The notes below the pieces were generated by a model. The model ran no database searches. It was not told the origin of the DNA and saw only the letters and a list, made by a program, of their open reading frames with translations. Positions 22,924-34,471 of a stretch of 64,000 nucleotides of DNA are shown here, one piece after another. Every line of letters begins with the position of its first letter. Position 1 is the stretch's first letter. Origin of the DNA: Physcomitrium patens (lineage: Eukaryota; Streptophyta; Bryopsida; Funariales; Funariaceae); contig NC_037265.1 of assembly GCF_000002425.4 (NCBI RefSeq), forward strand, positions 12,666,330 through 12,730,329, given 5' to 3'. The position numbers and the translations under genes are program-made.

Positions 22924-24228
22924 TGTTGTAACACAATTATATGGTAAAAATATGACTAAAAATGATTTTTAATTAATATTCTATTACATTAGTTCAACAA
23001 GAATTTGAAATATTTTAATAAGGCTTTTATGAAAGCCTCTTAGCATATTTTCTTGTCTTAATAGCAAGTAGATAAAAGTTAGTTATATGATATAAAAACT
23101 CTTTTACTGCCTTAGAAAGGACATAAATTGATAAAATCAGGATAGAAGATATAAATGGTTGATATGGTTGATACTAGGGTCAAGTTGAAGGTAGGATTGG
23201 GCTAAAAAATCCTTAGGATAGATTAGATTGATACTCGAAGGTCGACCATTTGTGAGACAAGGTCAAAATTAGACCTCTAGTTACTAAAACAATTTCCTGG
23301 GGCAAATTAAGGATTTATTCAAAGATTAGAGATTAGGATTTGAGAGCTAGCTTAAAGCTCTTTCTTAAGGCATAAAAATGATTTTTTTAGGATTTTTGAA
23401 GGCTTAAAAATTACTGTTCAAAGTCAGGGTTTGTATTGGTGATTTGGATTTTATATAATACAATTAGGGCTAGTAATTTTGGCTAGTTTGTACAATTGGT
23501 ATAACATCTATGGTTCAAAATTTGAAATTATTTGGATTATTAGATGTGCAAAGTGTATACAAAATTATGTGATAATCTAATGGTGTGGTTTAGAGATATC
23601 TGGTTTTTAACACAAGAGGGTTTCAAAAGTTGGCAGTTTGGAGTTGAGTAGGGTTTCTGTGATATCTGGAGATCTATTTGTTGGATCAAGGTAAAATTTG
23701 GCATAGTATTGAAGGACTTAAAGATCAAGCTACAAACTAATTTGATTTAAAGTTAATGGTTGGAAAAGGAGAAATCACTGCTAGGATTTTTGCTTCACTT
23801 TTCAACTTAGCAGCCAAGTGACATTAGTGCAATTTTTGGAGGTTTTCTCATAATTTGTAAGTTGGATTGGGCTGAAAATTCTTAAGCTTATAGAAGACTT
23901 ACATTGACAATTTCATGCAAAATTTTATATCAAGTGGATGATTAGATTAGAAGTTACAACTTATTAAAGCTCACTAATTAGGATTGGGGCTTATAAGAAA
24001 AATCTAAATTTCTTAAATATGAATGTAACAAGGTAATTGAGATTTATATGTGATTGAGGCTACTAAGAAGAGTGTTTTTTAGTACTTCTGAATCAAAATT
24101 TGGATTATATTCTTTTCATATGGATAAAATCTTTTAGGATTTTTTGGATGTTTGTGAAACACAACCTCATCTTTCATAATTAGGTATCCGATGCATTCCC
24201 AAGTAAAAAAATACATAATATGACAACA
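22924..24228 (+). repeat. LTR-E-like copy E2, lacking the array
   Basis: 1305 bp from TGTTGTAACA to ATGACAACA. It shares both ends of LTR-E, including the GTATCCGATGCATTCCCAAG block that matches AAGTACCCAAAGCATTTTTAAG in E1, but has no TTTAGG array. It starts 13 bp after E1 ends. It contains no coding sequence that I recognise. Confidence 0.6.
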
Positions 24229-24417
24229 AGAAAAACGGATAGTATGGATAATATGTTCTCGTTATCACGACTAGATAATAGAATAGGCGTGGAGCACCTA
24301 CTAAAAGTAATTCTATTATATCACATTTTATTGTTGTTTTTATTGTATTATAATTTCTTGTGTTTTAGGAGTATTGGAGAGTAGCATTGATGGTTAGAGC
24401 TTGGAGGAGTGTACGTC

Positions 24418-26095
24418 ATGGCCATTGAGAGTACAAAGAGAGCTATGGACAGAGAAAAAAGTGACCAAAATGTGAAAGCTAAATGCAAGTTGGGACCACC
24501 ATCCGTAGTAATCGTTACCAATATGGAGTCTATGAAATTAGAGATCTATTGGACACCAAGAAAAATACAAGATTTTAGAAATGCACAAATTTTTCAGTTC
24601 TTGCGAAGGTCAGATAACTTGTCATCAATTAATATGGTATTAATAGAAGAATACATCGCGAACTATGACCCAAAGTATGGATCAAGCATAGTACAAGGAC
24701 GCATTATTGGTATTGATGAGAAGATCCTAGAAAAAGTGTTGTATCTTTCAATTGGAGAGCTTGCGATGGGGGCACTTGACTCAAGCAATTTCAACAAACA
24801 AAGATTTTTCAAAGGTGAAATGTCATCGTTTGAGAAGAACAAAGCTTAGCAGATAGTTGAGGTAATTACATCAAAGCTCATAGAATCGTTGCGCTTCATA
24901 CTGAGGCGTTTAGGCTTGTATTGACACAATACGTATATGTCAAGATGATTTTTTATTTACAGCGGTAGGAATGCTTCATAGGATGGTGTTCAATTGCACA
25001 GCTTATGTAGCAACCCATATTCATGCAAAAATGGAAGCCAAGCATAAAATAGGGAAGTTTACAGCATTGCTCTATTCTAACTATATGTATGTAGTGATTA
25101 CATTTACATTGAGTCAAGTAATGCCAGTAGCGGAGAAAAATATATCCTTACTAAGACTTCAACAAAGTGAATGGAATTTATTGGTACTAACTGCCAATTC
25201 ATGGGATGTAGTACATAAAATTGGAGAATCCAATCGTACATTGGCATAGGAGGCAAGTCCAAAAGTTGTACCAAAATTGGCTCCATTTTGTTTGGCAATG
25301 GAAGAAGAGAATGCAATCTTGATTTTGTTAAATATCAATCAGTTGGCGTTTCTACAAGGCCAACTACCAAAAGGCGCACACCTTAAGAATGCTTTATTGA
25401 AGTATATTTTGAAAATACATTACATGATACGAGCATTAGATGCAAAAAGAAGTATCAAATAGGAATTAGAGGCAAGCAAAAAAGTGATATTGGAGCAAAA
25501 CCGAAGAATTGCAAAGAAAGAACCAATCATCTAAGAAAATGTTGAGTCCAAGTTGACATTAGAGTGAGATTTACATAAACAAGAAGCTTGGACGAAAGAA
25601 AAAGAGTACGTCTTACAGATTGTAGAAGGTCAAAAAAAAGAATTGCTCCAAAATCGCTAGACATGGGATTTGAAACGGACAAAAGTTAAATGCCAGTTGT
25701 AAGAAAAATAGAAAAAGGCAAAGGTATTGGTACAAGAAAAAGTAGTATTGAATGACTAATATAAATGTGAAATGGAGCGGTTGAGGGCTATAATTGAAGC
25801 CTTGAACGTTGAGGTGACAAAATTGGCAGAATTTAGTGAATATTTATCAATCACAAGTATTGATAATGTCAGTTTTTGAAGTTCCAAAATGGATAACACA
25901 ACATTAGTATGAGTTACAATTGAGAGATGCCTAGATTTTAAAATTAGAAGCTCAAGTGTGTGAATTAGAAGAGTACAATGAAGATCTTTCAGCCTAATTG
26001 AAGACGGAGCTCATAGAAGGATTGGAGGAAGATAAAAGTTTGCATTTGGAACCAGAATTGGTGGAACCAACAACAAATAATATGGAAAGTTGATC
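24418..26095 (+). pseudogene. Accessory coiled-coil ORF downstream of pol in element 2
   Basis: About 555 codons between the nested LTRs and the 3' LTR of element 2. The first 144 codons are open (24418-24849). After a stop and a frameshift the frame continues from about 24950 to 25880 and on to about 26095, with scattered TAG, TAA and TGA codons. The N-terminal half looks globular (IIGIDEKILEKVLYLSIGEL). The second half is rich in Lys, Glu, Leu and Gln and reads like a long coiled coil (KEKEYVLQIVEGQKKELLQ). Element 4 has only a short acidic tail here. I do not recognise the family. It could be a captured gene or a structural protein of this lineage. Confidence 0.55.
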
Positions 26096-26212
26096 AATTA
26101 GGTGGGCTAGACGGATAGCAATTTTGTAGAGTTTTGTTAAGTAATTTTTTTTTTTTTAGATATGTATCAATTTTGTGTTTGTGAGAATGTTGCACTATTA
26201 GGAGTGAGGCTA

Positions 26213-26986
26213 TGTAGAATGGATAAAAATTTGTTTTTGTAAGATATTAATAAAGTAGATTAATCATTCCTAAGATAGTCAATTCAGTAGGTTGGTTGAT
26301 TAAATTAGTTGTGAAAAATGATTAAATAAAGAATGACAATTAGAATCTGGAATTTCAAAGATAAGTATATTGCAGTTGAAGAAGATATTGGAAGAGACAC
26401 ACTGTGATAGTCATGAGCCAAGATAAACTTGGTGCTATCTCTTGTTTCTTGTTTATTTTATTATTTTAGGTTTTGATCACTGTAAAGTACATGTGTGGAA
26501 TAAATCAAAGATTGATTTATAAGATATTGAGTATGTAATTGAAGTACTATGTGATTGAATTATTATGAGAAGATATTGGGAGTTTATTATTAGATTCTAT
26601 GGGAGATTATTCATAGATGGAAGATTATGATTGTTGTTTGTTAACAGTTGTGTGTATTTTGATAGATGAAGTTTGTCATTACAGAAATTATTGAAGCTAG
26701 ATTGGTTGAAATCAAAGTTTGTTATTTCTGATGTAGGATGGAAATCATGTATTTTGAGTAGTCTTTTGAGAGTGTAGAATTATACTTTATTATTATTAAT
26801 TGATGAAGGAGTATTGTTAGTAGAAAAAAATATTATAGTATTCTTTGGTATTTTTAGTAGTTTAAAATATGATTAATTATGATCCTAACATATAAGCTCA
26901 TGTAGTTAGTCTTTCTTTGCATTTGAATCTCTCTCTATAGATTTTTTTTGAAAAAAATTTGTAGAATAAATAAAATGATAATCATA
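26213..26986 (+). repeat. 3' LTR of element 2
   Basis: 774 bp from TGTAGAATGG to AATCATA, preceded by the purine-rich GGAGTGAGGCTA that resembles GAAGTGGGGCTA before the 3' LTR of element 4. It aligns collinearly with 12311-13086. Confidence 0.88.
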
Positions 26987-26991
26987 GAGAG

Positions 26992-27103
26992 GGTAATCCG
27001 TAACCTCTAAAATGCTATAATACTTCTAAGAAGAGAAGTAATCTACTCTTTGTCAAGAAAGATCAAGCTCTTAATATTAATTTATGGAAATTTTGAAAAA
27101 CTA
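26992..27103 (-). other. Leader of element G, resumed after element 2
   Basis: GGTAATCCGTAACCTCTAAAATG and the following bases are the complement of the element A leader (GGTTGCGGATTACCC near 2920). This proves that element 2 inserted between 12310 and 26987. Confidence 0.75.
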
Positions 27104-27491
27104 TTAGAGACCATATACAAGATTAGGATTCAAGACCAAGGAATAGAATTAATTAGACATTAAAACAATAATTAGATATAAGATAAGAAGATCGTGGCTA
27201 AACCATAAGAAATGGTTTGTCAAGACTAAAGATCCCTTCAACCTCGACTCCTATATATATTAGGTCTTAGGATGCTTCTTGAGAGGTTACTATGAGGCTT
27301 GAGAACAAAGTAAGCCTAAGATTCTTGTTCAGCAACTTCCTAAATCATCTAAAGTTTTCTAGAACCTTTTAGAATATCCTATGACCTTCTTGAAATTTCT
27401 TAGAATCTACTAGAATCTTCCAAAATCTTCTAGAACCTCTTAGAACCTTCAAGAGCCTTCTAAAAACTTCTTTAGTTATATGTCCGTAACA
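27104..27491 (-). repeat. 5' LTR of element G (LTR-G)
   Basis: On the minus strand it starts TGTTACGGACATATAAC, like TGTCATGGACATACATTGG of element A, and carries the same TTCTAGAA-rich region in decayed form. The TATATATA box is near 27255. A second LTR-G is at 57042-57482. The left limit is approximate. Confidence 0.7.
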
Positions 27492-29262
27492 GCATGACCA
27501 ATATCAAGGAGAAGTGTTGTGTCAACTATAAAATAGTTGCTTTTATTATAAGCAATCAAAGTATAAACTTTGAAAGTTGAAGGTCACTTTTTTAGTGCAT
27601 GTAATATACTTTGAGGGCGTGTACATAGATCAAGGTAAGGTGAAAGCAGTGGAAGATTGGCCAACTCTCACAATGGCTTTTAAAGTCAGCTCATTTTTAG
27701 GCCTTTACAATAAAAATCGATGGTCAGTTCAAATAACCACTAGTTTTTTCAATAGATAATATTGCTATATTTTTGTAGCATGAAAAATCAATAATTGCTT
27801 TTGATCATGTGCAAAGTAATTGCACTTTATCTTTCTTAGCTTGCATGATTCATATGCCATAAGTTCAAGGCTCTTACTAAAGTCTTCTTGAAAGAATGTT
27901 CCAATAGAAAAGTCAAAAATATCAATGCCAAGTATACAAAGAAAGTTCAAAATATAAAATTGCAATATTAAAGCAATAATGAGTGCCTTCTTCAACCTAT
28001 CAAAGGTGCTTTTCTGCTATAATTTTCATTCAAATAGGGTATCATTCTCCAATAGGCTTGTCAATAATATAGCAATATGTACAAATTACTAAATAAAATA
28101 ATAATAATATATAGGTCTTCTAGATTATTGCAACCAATTTCACTACTTAGAGCATATTAGGAGTAGATTACTATGGATCTCATTATACATTTGCTACACA
28201 CGCCTCATACATATATCACAATTATTATCTTTGTAGATCAACTCTTCAAGCAACTTCACTTGGCTACAGTGCACTCAAATATTGATGCATCAATACTTAC
28301 ATGAGTCTTTTTTAATACCATCTTTTGTCACCATGGATTACCTAGTATCATCATTTTAGATTGAGATCCAAGCTTCATGGGAAGTTTTATGCAAGCCTTG
28401 TTCAAGCTACTACATACATAACTTGCCATATTTATAATCTTTCATCTCCAAATAGATGGGTAAAGAAAGCATACAAATTGCACCTTAGAAGATATGCTAT
28501 AGGTATTTGTGGTAGTTCATCATAATGATTAAAATGAATACTTGATGCCCTTGGAATTTACTTATAATGATAGTATTTAAGCAAGTATCAATCATTCACT
28601 ATTTTTCTTTAATATCGGTCAACATTTAATTATGCTAATAACTCTCCATCATTCCATCAATACCAACAACTTGACAATGGAAGAATTTATAAAACGGCTT
28701 ACAAAAAACTTATAAGAGACATGGCATTGCTTCTTTATTGTACAAAATCAACAGAAGCAATATGCAGATAATCATTGGCAACACAAGACCTTCCAAGAGG
28801 GTGATTAGGTATTACTCTTGAAAGCCAAATCACCACTTGTTACATCAACCCAAATTCATAAACTAGCACATTGATGGCTTGGACTTTTTTACATTTTTGT
28901 AGTGATTTTTGATGTCGCATATTGCCTCGAGCTTTTGCCACATATTTTGGTCTATCCAAACTTCCATATTTTACAAGTGAAGGAATTTCATACTAAGCCA
29001 AAGTACTTTTTGGATTGACACCAACTACCACTACTACTAGTTGTAGTCGATGACCAACAAGAATATGAAGTGGATAGCATTTTGGAGCATCGCTATCTTC
29101 GTTGTGGCAATGGATGTCCACAACTTCAGTACAAAGTTCTTAAAAAAGGTTATCCCATTCATGATGCAATGTGAGAACTTGCACAAAATCTCACCAATTT
29201 CCAAGAGATAATTTGGAGAAACCATCAAGAACGAAATGAGGATGTTCTACATTAGTAGAGGA
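27492..29262 (+). pseudogene. Element D: RT end, integrase and chromodomain remnant
   Basis: 27577-27759 reads as the end of RT (GVYIDQGKVKAVEDWP, then VSSFLGLYN). RNase H is scrambled. From about 28140 integrase follows with LPSIIILD and SIIASINHSLFFFN-like stretches. A decayed chromodomain (EYEVDSILEHRYLR, about 29050-29095) and ELAQNLTNFQEIIW follow. Stops are frequent. It is a Ty3 chromovirus distinct from A and G. Its 5' side was lost where element G inserted. Confidence 0.7.
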
Positions 29263-29750
29263 AATTAATTATAACAAGGTATAAATAAGATATTTATATA
29301 AGGATAGATAGTTAGAATCATGGAAGTTTTTAGAATTAGGATTAGGTTAGTAGACCAGGTAAGGCTGACCATAGAATATTCTAAAAAGAGTTTAGAGTGG
29401 TTATCTAGATGGGATCCACTACTTAGAAACATTCTAGAAATTCCAAGGTAGTAGAATAAGATATAAATAGGACTGACTAAGGCCTTTTGGAGCATCTGGT
29501 CAAGTATGGATTCGAATCTTTTTTCTTAGTAAAATTTGGTTTTCCATCTTTCTCTTTAGTTTTGTTCTATTTTATTTTTGTTTATTCACTTTTGTCTTTT
29601 ATATCCTATTCTATTTAATTCTATTTACTTTATTCTAGTTTTTTTATCCTATTTTGTGATAAAAATTTATGTTATTGTAGGTTAGTAGGACCTTGGATTT
29701 TTTTGAAATAGTCTGATTCTGTTTCATATAGCAACTCTATGGTTTTTTTG
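29263..29750 (+). repeat. LTR-D
   Basis: Follows the chromodomain of element D. It includes AGGCCTTTTGGAGCATCTGG, which is matched by AAGGCCATTTGGAGCATTTG at 38380, and then a T-rich tract with TTTTGTTCTATTTT words. It is the 3' LTR of element D. Its right end merges with LTR-E sequence. Confidence 0.6.
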
Positions 29751-30858
29751 CAAATCAAAGAATGGGATTTGAAAAAATACTTTAGAAGATACTTTTAAAA
29801 ATGGATTTTAAGCAACTTGAGCTTGTAATAAATTTGTAAGAGCTTTCCATAGTCATGATTATTTTGGTGAATCTAGTTTTAGAAAATAAAATAAAAAATA
29901 AAAAATAAAAAATATTTAAAAGAACTTTGTAAGTTTTATAATAGATCTACAAGTGAAATTTTTGAATTTGTGATTATATTTGTTTTTATTACATGTTGTA
30001 AATTTCAACATGATCAAATAGATGTTTTGAATCTTATTGAAGTTCAAAAGAATTGGGATCTTAAAAATAGGATTTTAAAGGTCAGTGAGGGTTTCTAAAA
30101 TCTTTAGTAATATGTTAGTTGGATTGAGTTGAAATTTATGTATGTGCATAGTAGACTTAGTTTCCAACATATATGTGAATTTTGAGAGGTATTTAACAAT
30201 AGAATTAAGATATTTTGATTCAAAAAGATCAATATTAAGATTGAAGAAGGATGCCAATCAACACTCAAGTAGATTTTAGGATTTAGTTTCTATTTTTTAT
30301 ATTTGATTTTATTAAAAATATTTATACTTGTTGTCAACTCAATTATTGAAAAGTATTAAAATCAATAGTTTGATTAATAATTAAGGAGGTCTCAATCTGC
30401 CATTAGGTTTATTAAGAATTTATTTAAAGTTTAGAATTGATTTAGGATTTAAGATTTGTCAAAAATTTGATGAGAATTTGTCTAAGATTTTATTAAAATT
30501 AACTTAAGATTTGTTGAGGATTTTTTTAGGATATGATTAAGACTTGATTAAGATATGTCTACGATTTTAGTAAGATTTTTCTAGGATTTGACTAGAAATT
30601 ATTAAGACTTTGATTAGAATTTGCCAATGATTTGATTAAGATTCAATTAAGATATACTTAGGATTTTTTTATGTTTTTTTAATAATTTATTTGAAAATTT
30701 AATTTGAACTTAATAAATATTTTAATATATTTATTTAGATTTAATTGTAATTTATACATAATTCTATTAGGATTATTAGGACTTATTATAACTTTTCTTT
30801 ATCTTCTATAGCCAAGTGCTTACTGCATGGTGAAGCAAGTCTTTACATTATATAATAC
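29751..30858 (+). repeat. Diverged LTR-E fragment
   Basis: Shares TTTGTAAGAGCTTTCCATAG, ATAGATCTACAAGTGAAATT and the 3' end ACCTTCTATAGCCAAGTGCTTA with LTR-E. The telomere-like array is reduced to faint GATTTAGGATTTAAG traces (30420-30620). The 5' part is missing. Confidence 0.65.
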
Positions 30859-30929
30859 AGTGACTTTAGATTCTCGACAATATAAATATAAATCTCAATA
30901 ACAATATCAAATCTTTTCTTGCTCTATAA

Positions 30930-32062
30930 AAAATTTAAAATATATTGTATTGATTTGTATAGGCTTTAGTCTTGATGAATAAGTTATTATAAACTAAAAA
31001 GTTATTTCCATGACTTGACTTATACCTCATCAAGCAAATCTTTATTCTAAGCATCTATCAAAAAATCAATTATTTCATGCAATGGCTTAAGCAATAAAAT
31101 GCTCCAACAAATATTCTTGTGATATTATCAACATAAAAACTTTAATATTATCTTTTAATCCATATCAAAATTGACTGATAAAGACTTTTTCATTTTATTC
31201 CACATTCAAAATAAGATTTTAGAATTCAATAAGCATATATCATGATTAAACATGATTTTTGTTATAAAGATATAACTTTGGTCTTAGCTACCTTTTTTTC
31301 ATCACTTTTTTCAAAAATAGATGTAAATAATTCCAAGAATAAATTTAGATCATAAAAAAAAAAATCTTTTTTCATCAAAGGTGCAAATCAAGAAAGAGCA
31401 ATTTCATAGAAAAGTGCACCTATGAATTCAACTTAAGTAAATTTATTAGGATATTGAGAATAATACAAATTTAGATAAAACTTTAGTTGTTGTAGAAATC
31501 CTCAAAACTTTGATCTTATTCTATCAAACTTCTTTGAAATATTTTTTCTATCTTTTATCATATTTATAATAGCAAGACTTTTTGGATTTATTTATAAACT
31601 TGATTTACTTACTTCTCTTAATTCTATAAATTTTTGATATAAACTTTCAACTTTATTGTTAATCTCTTCCATAAGCATTAGAATATCACTTCTATGATTG
31701 ATATTAGAGATATATAAAACTTCCACCTTGAATATTGACAAGCTCCTAAAGATTTATAATAGTTACAAATTTATTCTAACTTCTATCAAAATTAGCATCT
31801 ATAATTTTTTCTTCCATAGATAATTCAAACAAATCTATAATTCAAATTAAAAAATAATAATTTGTAATCTCTAATGTCAAATAAAAATTTCTACAAAAAA
31901 GAGTAGTTCACTTTCTTTAAGAAAAACAAATCAACATTAGAAAACTAAAATATTAGATTAAAAGTGAGTAGTCTATAATCTTCAAAACACAATAATAAAA
32001 ATAGAATAATTTATTTATTTTTAAAACAAAACAAAAATAATGAATTGGCACTCTTAGCAAAC
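30930..32062 (-). pseudogene. Gag remnant of a minus-strand chromovirus
   Basis: Collinear with the gag part of the fragment at 1300-2106; both share GATGAATAAGTT and a CTTGATCTTATTCTATCAAACTTCTT-like block. No long open frame remains. Its 5' LTR follows at 32063. Confidence 0.6.
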
Positions 32063-32549
32063 TATCAAAGACATGAATTTTACAAAATCTAAAAGATCAA
32101 TACACTCTTATGTCATTCATAATGACTAAAAAATCTCTTAAAGATAACATAATATTAAACTAGAATGGCTATTGTAAAAGACAAGAAGATTAGAAAGTCT
32201 TAAAATAAGAGTAAAGACTAAAAAGCCATTAACAAGAGTGAAAAAGGCTTCACTCTTCTCTCCATATATACTATCTAAGTAGGAGCTACATGATAATAAT
32301 CTATAGAACCTACAACACATGTCTAACTTATAAAATAAGTTTCATATATGTGTGCCACATACTTAACTTATTCTACAAACTACTAACATATTTAATATGT
32401 GACTAATTTATTGGCCAAGTTTTTAACCTACCAATCAACTACACACATATGAAAAGTCAAATATATATCTTTGTAGCTTCTAAGAAGCTTTGCCACAAGA
32501 TAATATCAAATCAACCTACATTTATCTTCTATCTAACACATCTTATTTA

Positions 32550-32583
<34 letters not shown>

Positions 32584-32612
32584 TCTATATATATATATAT
32601 ATATATATATTT
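32063..32612 (-). repeat. LTR-B (minus) ending in an (AT)n expansion
   Basis: The start TATCAAAGACATGAA is the complement of the LTR-B 3' end. AATGGCTATTG and AACAAGAGTGAA also match. The outer end, which in LTR-B reads ATGGACATATATATTTACC, has grown into two AT runs (32551-32580 and 32586-32610). Confidence 0.7.
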
Positions 32613-33200
32613 GTAATATTAAACTCCCAATTACTAAGCAATGTTGGAATGTATCTATTCTAAAAGATTTCATATCTATCTATAGTTTTATTCACAAATT
32701 CATAAGTATTAATAATAGATTATACATTTTCCTATTAAACTTCCTTAATAGTTTTTTGTCTATTTTTGTTAATGCACTAGATTCTTTTGTTTGTAAATTT
32801 GAACTTTCTACCAAGCTATATTTGCACCTAGTCTAGGTTTGATATGTCATAAGTGGCCATCAAATTGGATCTGATATTGTCAAGTTGGTTCTGATATTGT
32901 CTATGCTTTTGACATGGTCCACTTCTTAATAACAGGTTGTCCACATAAAATATATTAGAATTATATGTTTTGCATTTTCAATAGAGTAATACAAATTATG
33001 ATCTCTAGTACTTCATTGCAACTCTTTCTCCTATAGAAAGGCGTCGATGTTGGAAAACCACACCCCAAGGGCTTAATTCAATCCTTATACCACACGATTG
33101 AGTTGGCACACTTTGCTTGCTGTTTTGTACATTGCCCATCAGTTGTGCACCTCCTTGTGTACTTCCATTCCTCGGTCCAATTAAAAATGCAGTGTTGACT
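32613..33200. other. Boundary between repeats and the gene island
   Basis: AT-rich at first, then rising in GC from about 33030. I find no gene or LTR in it. The change marks the edge of the unique host sequence. Confidence 0.4.
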
Positions 33201-33850
33201 ACCTCAATTCATTCTTGATAGATGATAAAGAATGCTATTCCTGCGGAGGCGGTTCGAAACGATGCTCATGCAGTCTGAAACAACGAGGCCATCCAGTGGT
33301 CCAAGATCGAACTGTGCGCAATCGTGCAGGTTGGTTCCAAGTTCAGCTGACGACGAAGAGAAATCGGCACCGTGAGCCCAATGGTTTCTCGTTGAAACAC
33401 CATGGCAGCTTTCCCATTTGGGCCGCCAGCAGAGGCAGTGAGCAAGCGTACCGACGAATGTTGGATCTGAGGATGACAACACGTTGCGGCATGGACCCTT
33501 CTGACTTCGAGCTTCGCCGAACACGGCCCTCCCCGTCTTCCGCGAAGGAGGACCAAGCCCCTTGCCCGGACTCCAGCGGCTTCAATCCATTTAGCCTTTG
33601 CTGCTTGCTGTCAAAGGCGTATGAGTGCGGCGACCGCACTCGAACGCTGTTGCCTGCAACACTTCCTCACGGACCCGTGGGTCCAGCCGGAGGGGTTTAC
33701 CGAGTCCTTGATATTCATGCGCTACAGTGCCAAAGTTCCGACCTTACCGCGTGCGTTGAAAATGGCATGACCATGCCGTCACCAGGTTCGAGGACGACGC
33801 ACGCGCAACAAAGTCTCCCATGTCCACGTCCGGTACGATGGCCCTGCTCC
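33201..33850. other. GC-rich upstream region of the AGP gene
   Basis: Strikingly GC-rich against its surroundings. Long open frames exist on both strands (for example 33215-33991 plus), but they overlap each other, start without support and match nothing I know. They are what GC-rich sequence gives by chance. I take this as the promoter region of the gene at 34142. Confidence 0.45.
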
Positions 33851-33858
33851 TATAAATA
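33851..33858 (+). promoter_or_regulatory. TATA box of the AGP gene
   Basis: TATAAATA in the context CTCCTATAAATACAAGAG, 291 bp before the start codon. A pyrimidine-rich stretch just downstream (CTCCGTCTTCCACAACCTCC) is a plausible transcription start area, which gives a 5' UTR of about 260 bp. Confidence 0.65.
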
Positions 33859-34141
33859 CAAGAGCCCTCCTCCGTCTTCCACAACCTCCAGCTCCCAAGT
33901 CACTTCATCGGCAAGTACACGCATCAGGAACCAGGAGAGCAGTGCAGTATTTCGGACACTTCGGACTCATCGGGGATCGCAGGATTTCTAGATCGAATTT
34001 CGGAGGCCAGGATTCTTGTGGAGGTGTGCCGCTCAAGGAGATCGGAGCGTGCAGCGAGGACGTGAAAACCGTCGCCGATCACACGAGTCCACAGGGGTGT
34101 GAGTCCAGCAGTGGTCGTGAAACCGTAGACCCTCCTCCAAA

Positions 34142-34471
34142 ATGGCCAAGCAATTCCAGCACCTGGTAGCGGCGTTGGCGGCAGTGGTGGTGCTTTGTGC
34201 GGTCATGGGCGCGCAAGTGGACGCTCAAAGCATTCCTGCGCCGGCTCCCTACATGCGAGGCTACGCCCCATCTCAAGCTCCCGCTGCGGTGTACGATGGC
34301 GTTCCCGAGTACGCTCCAAGCTTGGCACCCAGCAACGCCCCCGCGTCCGCTCCAGAGGGGTCGCCCATGTCTGCTCCGGTGGTGGCTTCTCCGGCGTACG
34401 GTCCCAGCTCTGGCTCCCCATTCCAATCCCCAGCTGATGCACCGGGACCCATGTCGGGAGAAGGTTTCTGA
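34142..34471 (+). CDS. Classical arabinogalactan-protein precursor
   Basis: 109 codons, ATG in the good context CAAAATGGCC. Residues 1-28 form a signal peptide (hydrophobic AALAAVVVLCAVMGA, cleavage likely after VDA), leaving a mature chain that starts QSIPAPAP, the usual N-terminus of plant AGPs. The rest is rich in Ala, Pro and Ser with many AP, SP and PS pairs, the sites for proline hydroxylation and type II arabinogalactan addition. The protein would be secreted to the cell surface or wall. Unlike most classical AGPs it ends GPMSGEGF with no hydrophobic GPI-anchor signal, so it may be a secreted form, a short AG-peptide relative, or a truncated copy. No hydrophobic downstream exon is evident. 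Long antisense ORFs here are GC artefacts. Confidence 0.85.
   Translation: MAKQFQHLVAALAAVVVLCAVMGAQVDAQSIPAPAPYMRGYAPSQAPAAVYDGVPEYAPSLAPSNAPASAPEGSPMSAPVVASPAYGPSSGSPFQSPADAPGPMSGEGF

Larger units (their letters stand above)
12311..26986 (+). mobile_element. Element 2: 14.7-kb Ty3 LTR retrotransposon with nested insertions
   Basis: Bounded by LTRs 12311-13086 and 26213-26986. It is flanked by AAGAG (12306-12310) and GAGAG (26987-26991), a 5-bp target duplication with one change. Removing it rejoins the leader of element G (TAGAAGAG then GGTAATCC), which matches the leader of element A. It contains gag, protease, RT, RNase H, integrase, LTR-E copies and a downstream coiled-coil ORF. Its gag and pol match element 4 (41595-49079). 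All coding parts are dead. Confidence 0.88.

Noticed and set aside
1..32000. Fungal-type repeat-induced point mutation
   Set aside because: The C-to-T bias is real to the eye, but the genes and elements are those of plants, where methylcytosine deamination explains it without RIP.
33215..33991. 258-codon plus-strand ORF upstream of the AGP gene
   Set aside because: It overlaps three minus-strand ORFs of similar quality, runs through the TATA box at 33851, has no recognisable domain and is what GC-rich sequence produces by chance.
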